From Tissierella sp. P1 (GTDB taxonomy: Bacteria; Bacillota; Clostridia; Tissierellales; Tissierellaceae): 64,000 nt of DNA. The notes beneath the pieces were generated by a model, which searched no databases, was not told where the DNA came from, and worked only from the letters and a program-made list of their open reading frames with translations. The position numbers and the translations under genes were made by a program. The stretch is taken from assembly GCF_002266425.1 (NCBI RefSeq), contig NZ_NPMN01000020.1, positions 1 through 64,000 on the forward strand. The letters run 5' to 3'. How positions within the stretch are numbered: the first letter of the stretch is position 1; every line of letters begins with the position of its first letter. Below, piece by piece: positions 26,667-36,000 of this stretch.

Positions 26667-29354
26667 ATGGGAAAGCCAAAAGTATTAGACTTAGCAAATC
26701 ATATTGGCAGAAAGAAGCCTAATTCGAAATCAGCATATAACTATAAAGATCCTGAATATATGATATTAGAACCAGTAGTTACAGATGAAATGGCAGAAGT
26801 AGGATTATGCCTAGAGTTTCGGAAACCAAAGAGTGCAAAGGAAGTAGCACCTTTATGCAGCCAATCCTTGGAGGATACAGAAAAACATTTGTGGGAATTA
26901 GCAGTTGCTGGTGCTTGTTTTGTAAACAAAATAGATGGAGAAGATAAATACTGGCTTGATACTTGGGTGCCAGGGGTTATGGAAATGATGGTTAACAATA
27001 AGGAAAATGTAAAGAAATATCCTCAAATAGCAGAAGCTTTCGAGGCTTATGGTAGAGTAAGAGGGCCAAAAACAGCAGGAGCATTTCCCGTGGGGAAAGG
27101 TCTAATGCGTGTTATTCCCATTGAAACAGCCATTGATGGTGAAACAAGAAGAGCATCTTATGAGGAAGTATCAAAATATCTAAATGAAAATGAAATATTT
27201 TCAGTATCTGATTGCTCCTGTCGTACGGCTAGAGAGGTTATGGGAGAAGGCTGTGGACATTTAAAGGAGGATATGTGTATCCAATTGGGACATGCAGCGG
27301 AATATTATATCCGTACGGGAAGAGGTAAGCAAATAACTAAGGAAGAAGCCTTTGAAATCATAAAAAGAGCAGAAGAAAATGGTTTGATGCATCAAATACC
27401 AAATTTAGATGGTTTTGGAAAGACTCATGCAATATGTAACTGTTGTGGATGTAGCTGCCTATCTTTAAGAACTGCAGGGATGTTCTTAAATAATGATATG
27501 GTCAGATCAAACTATGTATCTCATATTGATAAGGAGAAATGTGTTGCCTGTGGAGAATGTGTCCAAGTCTGTCCTGTAAATGCATTAAAGCTAGGTCAAA
27601 AAATATGTGCTAAAACACCAATTAAAGAAAATAAAAGGATGGATTTTCCATCTAATACAGAATGGGGACCAGATAAATGGAATCCTGATTATCGTACAAA
27701 CAGAGAGAATGTAGTGGATACAGGAACAAGCCCTTGTAAGACTCAGTGCCCAGCTCATATTTCTATCCAAGGTTATATTAAGTTGGCTTCTCAAGGAAAA
27801 TACAAGGAGGCCCTTGAACTGATAAAAAATGAAAACCCATTCCCAGCAGTATGTGGACGTATATGTCCAAGAAAATGCGAATCTGTATGTACTAGAGGGG
27901 ATATAGATGACCCAGTAGCTATAGATGATATTAAAAAATTCATAGCGGAACAGGACTTAAACAAGGAAAATCGTTATATACCAAAAGTTAAACATAATTA
28001 TGGAAAGAAAATAGCCGTTATAGGAGCAGGTCCTTCTGGTTTATCTTGTGCATATTACTTAGCCATCGATGGATACAAGGTGACAGTATTTGAAAAACAA
28101 CAGGCTCTAGGCGGCATGCTTACTCTCGGAATTCCATCCTATAGATTGGAAAAAAATGTAGTAAATGCTGAAATAGATATTCTAAAAGAATTAGGGGTAG
28201 AGTTTAAGACGGGTATTGAAGTAGGAGAAGATATAAGCCTCAAGGAATTAAGACAACAAGGATACAAGGCATTTTATCTTGCAATAGGAGCACAATCAGG
28301 AAGAAAATTAGGAATTGAAGGAGAAGAGGGGGAAGGGGTTATTACAGGAGTTGATTTCCTTAGAGATGTAAATTTGGGAAGAGAAGTAAAGCTTGAAGGA
28401 AATGTAGTAGTCATAGGTGGAGGGAATGTGGCTATAGACGTAGCTCGAACAGCTACAAGAGTAGGAGCATCAAAGGTAGATATGTTCTGTTTAGAAAGTC
28501 GAGAGGAGATGCCCGCTCTAGATGAAGAGGTTGATGAGGCAATGTCAGAAGATATCGTAATAAATAACTCTTGGGGTCCTAAGAGAATTGTCACGGAAAA
28601 TGGCCGTGTAGTAGCCATAGAATTTAGGAAGTGTACTTCTGTATTTGATGAGAACAAGAGGTTCAATCCTAAGTATGATGAAAACAATACTATTACAGTA
28701 AAAGCAGACCATATATTATTATCCATAGGTCAAGGTATTGAATGGGGAAATCTATTAGAGGGCTCAAAGATAGAGCTTAATCCAAATAAGACTATCAAAG
28801 CTGATTCCTTTACTCTTCAAACTGCTGAATCAGATGTATTTGCAGGTGGTGATGCTATGACAGGTCCTAAATTTGCCATAGATGCTATTGCTCTAGGAAA
28901 AGAAGCTGCAATTTCCATTCATCGTTTTGTTCAACCGGGGCAAAGCTTAGTACTTGGACGCGATAGAAGAGCATATCATGCCTTAGACAAGGACAATTTG
29001 ATACTTGAAGGATATGATAATGCTCCAAGACAGAGGACGGCTCATGTAGATGGAGCAAAGGCTAAGACTTCCTTTAATGACCTAAGAGAGACCCTTACAG
29101 AAGAACAAGTAAAGAAGGAAACAGAGAGATGCCTAAGCTGTGGAGCTACAACGATAGACGAATATACGTGCATAGGATGCGGGGCATGTACCACAAGATG
29201 TAAATTTGATGCTATATCTCTCATAAGAAAGTATGATGAAGAAAATGTATCCTTTGAAGACCTTAAACCGATAATAGTCAAAAATATGATTAAGCGTAAG
29301 GGTAGAATGGTTGTCCACAAGGTTAAGAAATCTATGGGTGTCTATACTAAGTAG
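26667..29354 (+). CDS. Large Fe-S flavoprotein oxidoreductase (GltD-like core with N- and C-terminal Fe-S domains)
   Basis: An 895-residue cytoplasmic protein; ATG 26667 follows AAGGAG. Domain order: a cysteine-rich N-terminal part (SDCSCRTAR about 181, CNCCGCSC about 256), a [4Fe-4S] ferredoxin motif (CVACGECVQVCP about 292), and the GltD-type Fe-S helical domain (CKTQCPAH about 356 to CESVC). Next come an FAD fold (GAGPSG about 453), an NAD(P) fold (GGGNVA about 585) and a C-terminal ferredoxin motif (CIGCGACTTRC about 834). It resembles NAD(P)H:acceptor oxidoreductases of the glutamate-synthase small-subunit group. The unusual N-terminal region and the hypB/hypA flanks suggest electron supply to a nickel enzyme or its maturation; this is inference. 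Confidence 0.85.
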   Translation: MGKPKVLDLANHIGRKKPNSKSAYNYKDPEYMILEPVVTDEMAEVGLCLEFRKPKSAKEVAPLCSQSLEDTEKHLWELAVAGACFVNKIDGEDKYWLDTWVPGVMEMMVNNKENVKKYPQIAEAFEAYGRVRGPKTAGAFPVGKGLMRVIPIETAIDGETRRASYEEVSKYLNENEIFSVSDCSCRTAREVMGEGCGHLKEDMCIQLGHAAEYYIRTGRGKQITKEEAFEIIKRAEENGLMHQIPNLDGFGKTHAICNCCGCSCLSLRTAGMFLNNDMVRSNYVSHIDKEKCVACGECVQVCPVNALKLGQKICAKTPIKENKRMDFPSNTEWGPDKWNPDYRTNRENVVDTGTSPCKTQCPAHISIQGYIKLASQGKYKEALELIKNENPFPAVCGRICPRKCESVCTRGDIDDPVAIDDIKKFIAEQDLNKENRYIPKVKHNYGKKIAVIGAGPSGLSCAYYLAIDGYKVTVFEKQQALGGMLTLGIPSYRLEKNVVNAEIDILKELGVEFKTGIEVGEDISLKELRQQGYKAFYLAIGAQSGRKLGIEGEEGEGVITGVDFLRDVNLGREVKLEGNVVVIGGGNVAIDVARTATRVGASKVDMFCLESREEMPALDEEVDEAMSEDIVINNSWGPKRIVTENGRVVAIEFRKCTSVFDENKRFNPKYDENNTITVKADHILLSIGQGIEWGNLLEGSKIELNPNKTIKADSFTLQTAESDVFAGGDAMTGPKFAIDAIALGKEAAISIHRFVQPGQSLVLGRDRRAYHALDKDNLILEGYDNAPRQRTAHVDGAKAKTSFNDLRETLTEEQVKKETERCLSCGATTIDEYTCIGCGACTTRCKFDAISLIRKYDEENVSFEDLKPIIVKNMIKRKGRMVVHKVKKSMGVYTK

Positions 29355-29374
29355 AATATGTGGGAGTGAGCTAT

Positions 29375-29716
29375 TTGCATGAATTAGGCGTAGTTATTAA
29401 AGTAGTTAAAACAGTAGAAAATTTTGCTAAAAGCAATGGAATAACAAATATAGATACTTTAGTGCTTCAAATAGGACAATTATCCTCCATGATACCGAGA
29501 TATATTGAAGCCTGCTATCCAGCTGCAGTAGATGGAACTATGCTAGAGGATACTAGGCTTGAGATAGAGATTCTACCGGGAAATGGCATGTGTAAATCTT
29601 GCCATAAGGTATTTAATCTGATTGAAAATAAATACCGCTGTCCTTATTGCGGAGGAGAAAACATAGAGGTATTAAGTGGTAAAGAGTTTATGATTAAAGA
29701 GATTATCGCTTATTGA
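29375..29716 (+). CDS. hypA: Nickel metallochaperone HypA
   Basis: A 113-residue protein. The start is decided by family biology: HypA begins Met-His-Glu, with His2 binding nickel. TTG at 29375 gives exactly MHELGVV, with GGGAG at 29362-29366 before it; the GTG at 29360 would add five residues and bury His2. The zinc site has two CxxC pairs (CKSC and CPYC). It hands nickel to a target with HypB, which is encoded on the other side of the Fe-S flavoprotein gene. Confidence 0.9.
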   Translation: MHELGVVIKVVKTVENFAKSNGITNIDTLVLQIGQLSSMIPRYIEACYPAAVDGTMLEDTRLEIEILPGNGMCKSCHKVFNLIENKYRCPYCGGENIEVLSGKEFMIKEIIAY

Positions 29717-29729
29717 AGGAAGGGATATT

Positions 29730-30269
29730 ATGAAAAATAAAATGATAAAGAGCTTGGTATTATCGGGAGTATTTATAGCCACGGGGCTTGTATTGCCCAT
29801 GGCATTTCATGCTATAGGAGGGGCAGGTCCAGTGTTTTTGCCTATGCATATTCCTGTACTAATTGCTGGATTTTTTCTAGAATTACCATTTGCAGCTGCA
29901 GTAGGTATATTAACTCCTCTTTTGAGCTCATTATTGACAGGGATGCCACCATTTTTTCCAGTATTGCCCTATATGATTCTTGAGCTTGCAACTTATGGAG
30001 CAATAGTAAGTCTTCTTTATAGAAAATCAAAGGTGAATGTCTGCATGTCCCTTATCATTAGTATGATATGTGGTAGAATTATGGCCGGTGCTGCAGTATG
30101 GGTATTGGCAACAATTTTTATGGTACAGCTTCCTAGTCCGGTTGTGTTTGTGCAAGGTGCAATCATTAAAGGGATTCCAGGGATCATCATACAACTAATC
30201 CTAATACCTTCAATTGTATTAGGGGTGAAAAGATTCAATCCAACTAGCGAGTTTCATAAGTTGACATAG
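29730..30269 (+). CDS. ECF transporter S component
   Basis: A 179-residue membrane protein with five or six hydrophobic helices and the N-terminal basic start MKNKMIKSLVLSG typical of substrate-binding S subunits. MPMAFHAIGGAGPVFLPMHIPVLIAGFF resembles the folate/tetrahydropterin/pantothenate S-component pattern in part, kept here as a loose match. S subunits share an energising module encoded elsewhere. The gene is 13 bases after hypA, so a cofactor or its precursor related to the nickel enzyme may be the cargo (inference). Confidence 0.75.
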   Translation: MKNKMIKSLVLSGVFIATGLVLPMAFHAIGGAGPVFLPMHIPVLIAGFFLELPFAAAVGILTPLLSSLLTGMPPFFPVLPYMILELATYGAIVSLLYRKSKVNVCMSLIISMICGRIMAGAAVWVLATIFMVQLPSPVVFVQGAIIKGIPGIIIQLILIPSIVLGVKRFNPTSEFHKLT

Positions 30270-30279
30270 GTGAATTTAA

Positions 30280-30873
30280 ATGGAATCACAAAAAGATTTT
30301 TTTAATAGATTAGCAAATACTTGGGACGAAATATGCAACCACGATATGATAAAAGTAGAGTTTATACTGGATTTAGTTGAAATAAAAGCAGGAACCCATA
30401 TTTTAGATGTTGGAACAGGAACTGGCATACTTATTCCCGGCTTATTTCAAAGAGTAACCCAGTCAGGTTACATCAAGGCAATTGATGTAGCTGAAAAAAT
30501 GATTGAGGTTGCTCAGAGAAAAAACAAATATGAGAATGTAATCTTTGAATGTGTAGATGTACTAGAGAGCAAAGATGATGAAGATATATATGATCATATA
30601 ATCTGCTATTCCATGTTTCCTCATTTTAAACACAGAAAAGCAGAAGCGATTACAAGTTTGGCACAAAAGTTGAAAGCTGGCGGAAAACTTACAATTTGCC
30701 ATTCTCAAAGCAGGGAGTCTATTAATAATCTTCATAAAGGAGCAGATGAAACTGTAAAAGAGGATGATTTACCTCCAATGGCAATACTAAGGCAATACTT
30801 TTTAGATGCTGGGTTGGAAGTTTTAAAGGAAGTAGATAATATGGATATGTTCGTAATAATCGGATGTAAATAG
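30280..30873 (+). CDS. Class I SAM-dependent methyltransferase
   Basis: A 197-residue cytoplasmic methyltransferase. Motif I is ILDVGTGTGILIPGL, motif II region is IKAIDVAEKMIEVA, and motif IV is around HIICYSMFPHF. It is the last gene of the hypB run, 10 bases after the S component, and is closed by a terminator. The substrate is unknown; grouping with an S component suggests modification of an imported small molecule. Confidence 0.85.
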   Translation: MESQKDFFNRLANTWDEICNHDMIKVEFILDLVEIKAGTHILDVGTGTGILIPGLFQRVTQSGYIKAIDVAEKMIEVAQRKNKYENVIFECVDVLESKDDEDIYDHIICYSMFPHFKHRKAEAITSLAQKLKAGGKLTICHSQSRESINNLHKGADETVKEDDLPPMAILRQYFLDAGLEVLKEVDNMDMFVIIGCK

Positions 30874-30883
30874 TTAATTTAGG

Positions 30884-30924
30884 ATAACCATTCTGATGTG
30901 ACTCACAGCAGGGTGGTTATTTTT
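30884..30924 (+). terminator. Rho-independent terminator
   Basis: A 12-bp stem (ATAACCATTCTG with CAGGGTGGTTAT, G-U pairs allowed) and a TTTT tail end the hypB operon. Confidence 0.8.
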
Positions 30925-31046
30925 CCTATGAAGAAGTATGGTGGTTGCATATCATTTTTTTATTACCTTAATAAGGTATATATCTAAAATAAGAAATAAA
31001 ATACTATAATATAGTAAGGAATAAATACAAAATAACAGATAAAAAA

Positions 31047-31075
31047 TTGGGGTTTTTTTAATAATATAGTATAAT
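31047..31075 (+). promoter_or_regulatory. Sigma-A type promoter
   Basis: TTGGGG (31047-31052), 17-bp spacer, TATAAT (31070-31075), 36 bases before the MazG-like gene. Closely related to the promoter at 22213-22241. Confidence 0.7.
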
Positions 31076-31111
31076 AGGGGTAATATGATAAGGTGAGGTA
31101 GATTGGTAAGT

Positions 31112-31432
31112 ATGAAATCTATAGAATATAATAAGTTAGTAAGAGATAAAATACCAGAAATAATTGAAAAGGCAGGCAATCAGGCAATAGTTGAAAAAGT
31201 AGGTGAAAGTCAACTTATTAGGCTATTAAATAAAAAACTTGAGGAAGAATTAACCGAATATCTTGAAAGTGGAAATGTAGAAGAACTTGCAGATTTAGTA
31301 GAAGTATTATATGGAATTCTTGACCATAAAGGAGTATCAATTGAAGAATTTGAAAGAATTAGACAAGAGAAAAATGAGAAAAGAGGAGCTTTTAGAGAAG
31401 GACTTGTACTTATAAAGGTAATAGAAGAATAA
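31112..31432 (+). CDS. MazG/phosphoribosyl-ATP pyrophosphohydrolase-like protein
   Basis: A 106-residue all-alpha NTP pyrophosphohydrolase relative. YNKLVRDKIPEII is the typical start of this small family. KKLEEELTEYLESGNVEELADLVEV holds the E-x(2-3)-E and E-x-x-D metal-binding pattern. Such proteins hydrolyse non-standard nucleoside triphosphates. A TTG at 31103 is an alternative start. Single-gene transcript from the promoter 36 bases upstream. Confidence 0.85.
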   Translation: MKSIEYNKLVRDKIPEIIEKAGNQAIVEKVGESQLIRLLNKKLEEELTEYLESGNVEELADLVEVLYGILDHKGVSIEEFERIRQEKNEKRGAFREGLVLIKVIEE

Positions 31433-31441
31433 TATATTATA

Positions 31442-31595
31442 AATGAAGGTTTTAGGGAAATAATTCTTGAGATCCAAAGCCATAGATTTTTATATAAAAA
31501 ATGGATTTAAAGTAAATGGAATTGATTTAAGCTGTTATACTAATGATGATATTGGGAAAAATGAAGTAAGGATAGAAATGGTTTATAGAATGTAA
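31442..31595 (+). pseudogene. GNAT acetyltransferase remnant
   Basis: The last about 42 codons (from 31467) read KAIDFYIKNGFKVNG and DLSCYTNDD, the common C-terminus of GNAT N-acetyltransferases. In another frame just upstream, REIILEIQS matches the preceding family strand, so a frameshift and a large 5' deletion are visible. There is no start or ribosome binding site. It is a decayed gene fragment. Confidence 0.7.
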
Positions 31596-31630
31596 TGAGA
31601 GGTTGTTAGTAATTTCTAGGAGGGAAAATC

Positions 31631-32101
31631 ATGAAACTTATAAAATTTATATTGATTGGGATTATATTTATCTTGATATTTAATGCTCTAGGTATGTTTA
31701 ATCCTGAAACAAGTAAAAAAGTAGATAATGCTGTTGAAATAACTAAAATTAAAATAAACGAATTTAAATATAAGGATAAGCCCCTTATTGATATGTCGTT
31801 AAAAGAGTTAGCCTCTAATATTTCTTCTGACATTAATTATTTAAAGGAAGAGGTAATTACAGATGAAGGGGTTAAATTATCAGGAAAGGGATTATCTGTG
31901 ATTATAAACCCAACGAAAGATACAATTCTCACTGGTAAGGTTGATGCTACAGAATCTAAGGCTGTAGAATCTCTAGAGAAGCTTCTTTATAACTTGACTA
32001 AGAAGGATATCAAGATTCCAGATGAATTTTTAGACAAAAGTAGCTTTAATGTTGCTGTAGAAAAAATAGATGGAGAATATAATCTAAAATTAGATGAATA
32101 A
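31631..32101 (+). CDS. Hypothetical membrane-anchored protein
   Basis: A 156-residue protein with AGGAGGG before the ATG. Residues 5-22 are one hydrophobic helix (signal anchor). The rest is hydrophilic, with a lysine-rich stretch and a KGLSVIINPTKDTILTG strand pattern. I do not recognise the family. Neighbours give no hint. Confidence 0.6.
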   Translation: MKLIKFILIGIIFILIFNALGMFNPETSKKVDNAVEITKIKINEFKYKDKPLIDMSLKELASNISSDINYLKEEVITDEGVKLSGKGLSVIINPTKDTILTGKVDATESKAVESLEKLLYNLTKKDIKIPDEFLDKSSFNVAVEKIDGEYNLKLDE

Positions 32102-32148
32102 GACTTAAGTAATTAAGATGTGATTACACAAAGAAAAGGAGTCATTAT

Positions 32149-32382
32149 ATGAATAATGAAAATACTAGAACAATCAAGCCTAATACAAAATATAAACATT
32201 TCAAAGGAAAAGAATATTTAGTTCTTCATATGGCAAAGCATTCAGAGACTTTAGAAGATATGGTTGTATACCAAGCTCTATATGGGGAATATGGAATTTG
32301 GGTTAGACCATTAGATATGTTTTTAGAAAAAATAGAGCGAGATGGAAAGTCAGTTAATAGGTTTGAAGAAATTGTTGAATAG
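32149..32382 (+). CDS. DUF1653 protein
   Basis: A 77-residue protein. The motifs YKHFKGKEYLVLHMAKHSET, VVYQALYG and IWVRPLDMF are the DUF1653 pattern. A small cytoplasmic beta-rich domain of unknown function, with SD AAAGGAG. It is convergent with and 3 bases from the YaiI/YqxD gene. Confidence 0.88.
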   Translation: MNNENTRTIKPNTKYKHFKGKEYLVLHMAKHSETLEDMVVYQALYGEYGIWVRPLDMFLEKIERDGKSVNRFEEIVE

Positions 32383-32385
32383 AGT

Positions 32386-32835
32386 TTAAGGTACTTGAAA
32401 AGTATGTTTTTCAATTAGTTTTCTTAAGACAATTTCAAATTCCCTATCCGCTTCAGGAATCCTTTTCTTAGCCTTGCTATAATATTTATTCTGTTTTCTA
32501 AGCTGTTGATGTAAATGTCTTCGATTCAACATTCCATCTATATTATTTTGTGAAAATATAGAGCCATTTTGATTTATACAGATAGCTTCTTTAGATAAAC
32601 ACATAGCAGCTAATCCATAATCCTGGGTGATAACTATATCACCTTTTTCTATTCTATTTATTATATAAAAATCAGCACTATCACGTGAAATATCTACAGA
32701 AACAACAGTTGCGTAAAGGTCGGTAATTTCATGGGCATAGTTTTTTACAACTATTATTTCTAATTTATACTCTTTAGCAATTCCTACCGCTATATCAACT
32801 ACGGGACATCCATCTGCATCCACATATATTTTCAT
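32386..32835 (-). CDS. YaiI/YqxD family protein (UPF0178)
   Basis: A 149-residue protein with the family start MKIYVDADGCPV, followed by DIVITQDYGLAAMCL and a C-terminal NRRHLHQQLRKQN. The fold is PIN/NYN-like with conserved acidic residues, so a nuclease activity is suspected but unproven for the family. Gene transcribed alone on the minus strand. Confidence 0.92.
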   Translation of the reverse strand: MKIYVDADGCPVVDIAVGIAKEYKLEIIVVKNYAHEITDLYATVVSVDISRDSADFYIINRIEKGDIVITQDYGLAAMCLSKEAICINQNGSIFSQNNIDGMLNRRHLHQQLRKQNKYYSKAKKRIPEADREFEIVLRKLIEKHTFQVP

Positions 32836-33052
32836 ATTCTCACCTCAATTCATTATATCATGAAAGAAATAAATATATACTAAGAATCTATATCAGGATT
32901 ATAGAACTATAATAATATATTATCTGACAGAGTAATGTTTGGATATGTTAAAATAATTCTTAGGTATATGGAATATTCATTAGAATTAAATTGTTATATT
33001 AGCAATGGAAATATAGAAAAAATATATTGCTTATAGATATGGTGGTGAAAAA

Positions 33053-36000
33053 ATGTCAAGATTAACAGACGAAATATTAATAGATAGAGTAGAACTTTAT
33101 GACACATATGAAAAAGGAAAACAATATTATGAATCTGGAAAAGTAAGAGAAGTAAAGACAACTCCAAACCATAATTATTATGTTGCCAGTGTAGTTGGAG
33201 GTTCTGTGTATAAATCGATTGTTGAGTTTAATAGCTATGATAATATTGTTGCTACATCTTGTACATGTGGAGCCTATAAAAAATATCATGGAGATTGTAA
33301 ACATATAGTTGCTTTGTTGATATTAATTATGGACTACGAGGAAACAAGTCTTACAAGATATAAGAAATCTGAAGGAGATATAAAAAACATACTTCATTAT
33401 TATAGCCAAGAATCAAGTGATATAAAAACTCCTGTAAATCTAGAAATAAATTTTAAACTTACAGCTGAAGGAGCTTTTCTTGATTTTAGAATTGGAGTAG
33501 ATAAACTATATGTGGTTAGAGGGGCAGAGAAATTTATATCAGATTTACAAGAAAATAAGGAAATAGAATTTGGCAAGAAATTTAAATTTAGTCCAGAGAT
33601 CCATTGTTTTAACTCTAATGATAAGAAATTGATAGATTTTATTACCTTATTATATGAAAATTATGAAATAAATTTTTATAATTCTTATGGTAATAAATAT
33701 AACAGTACATTTAAAGGAAATGCTATATACTTAGGTCCAGAATCTCTTAAGAGATTTTTTGAATTAATGAAAGATAGAAAATTTAATGCAAATATATATC
33801 ATAGTTATGTTGAAGACATAATAGTAACTGATGAAGATATGGAATTAAACCTGAAAATAGAGGAGAGTAAAGAAGACCTTCTGTTAAGAGTTGTTGATGG
33901 ATCACAGTTAATATCCTTGACACCAAATGGAGAATACTTTTTTTATAAGGATAAGATTTATCAATTATCTCAGGAGAAAATAAATAATATAATGCCAATA
34001 TATAATGAAATAATAAAAAAAGAAACAACGGCAATAAGGATAGAAAAAGATTTAAAAGAGACCTTTATTTCAGAGGTGCTTCCTGCTATTAGAAAGCATT
34101 CAAAATTAATTATAGATAAAAATGTAGAAGAGTCGATCTATAGTGAACCATTACATTCTATAATGTATTTTGATAAACAAGATGAGTTAATTCTTGGAAA
34201 GGTAATATTTAATTATGGAAATATAAGTATAAATCCTTTTTCTTCACAGAAGACAAATGATTTAAATACAGAGAAAATATTATTAAGGGATATAGAAACT
34301 GAAAGGACTATAATGATGCTCCTAGAACAAGGAGATTTTAAGGTGGAAGATGGAGGATTTTATCTAGAGGAAGAAGAGCAAATTTATGATTTTATAACTG
34401 ATATTATACCTGAGTTACAGAAACATTGTGAAGTATATTATTCTGAGAGCTTTAAGAAAGTGGGCCTTATAAGTTCTAAGAGCTTTAAAGGTGGACTCAA
34501 GCTTGATGATAAATCAGATATTTTGGAATTTAATTTTGATATAGAAGGTGTAGATGATTCTGAATTTGAAAATATCTTAGGAAGCTTAAGAGAAAAGAAG
34601 AAATATTATAAATTGAAAAATGGTTCTTTTTTGTCTCTTGATAATAAAGCCTTTGACCATATAGTAGATATGTTGAATTATTTAGATATTGAAGGAAAAG
34701 ATTTTCATGATGGAAATGTTAAAATTCCTAAATTTAGGACATTGTATCTTGACAAGTTTATAAGAGATAGAGGAATTGACTATATCAAGAAAAATGTAAA
34801 TTTCAAGAGATTAGTACAAGATATAAATGATCCAGATGATATAGAATATGAATTACCTAAAGGCTTAACAGCTGATTTAAGGGATTATCAAAAATTTGGT
34901 TTCAAATGGCTTAAAACATTATCAAATTATGGATTTGGTGGAGTTCTAGCTGATGAAATGGGTTTAGGAAAGACGATTCAAATGATAAGCTTCTTACTAT
35001 CTGAAAAAGAGGAAAAAGGTTCCGAAGCAAGTATAGTCATAGTACCTACATCTCTTGTATATAATTGGGAAGAAGAAGTAAAGAGATTTTCTCCAAGTCT
35101 AAAAACCTTAGTAATAGTTGGAAGTAAGGATGAGAGAAATAAACTCATTAGTACTATAAAAGACTATGATTTAATAATCACTTCATATCCGTTAATTAGA
35201 AGAGATATAGGAGAGTATAGAGATATATTTTTTAGATACTGTATATTAGATGAAGCACAGTATATTAAAAATCAAGAATCCCTTAGTGCAAAATCTGTAA
35301 AAAATATTAAGGCAAAGAATTATTTTGCTTTGACTGGAACACCTATGGAAAATTCATTATCTGAACTTTGGTCAATATTTGATTTCTTAATGCCAGGGTA
35401 TCTTTTGACAAGTAAGAAATTTATTAAGAAGTATGAATGGCCAATAGTTAAGAAAGAAGATAACGAAAAATTAAAAGAATTAAGTAATCAGATTAAGCCC
35501 TTTATATTGAGGCGATCTAAGAAAGAAGTATTAAAGGAATTACCAGATAAGATAGAACAAAAGATAGTAGTAGATATGTTAAAAGATCAGAAAAAATTGT
35601 ATAAGGCATATTTACAGGCTATAAAAGGTGAAATAGATGATGAGATAAATGCAAAGGGATATAGTAGGTCACATATAAAAATTCTTGCTGGGCTAACAAG
35701 ATTGAGACAAATATGCTGCCATCCTGGAATATTTGTAGAAGGCTATAATGGTGGAAGCGGTAAACTAGATTCCTTAGAGGAAATAGTAGCTGAAGCTGTT
35801 GCTTCAGGACATAGAATATTGATATTCTCACAGTTTACAACTATGCTAGAAAAAATAAAAAAACTTTTAGAATATAATAAGATAAAGACTTTATACCTTG
35901 ATGGAGGAACCCCTATTATGGAAAGGAGCAATCTGGTAATGGACTTCAACAAAGGAATAGGAGATGTATTTTTAATATCTCTTAAAGCAGGAGGTACTGG

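Noticed and set aside
31112-31432. Antitoxin or phage-defence MazG
   Set aside because: The small protein fits the ordinary NTP pyrophosphohydrolase family and has no partner gene of a toxin or defence type.
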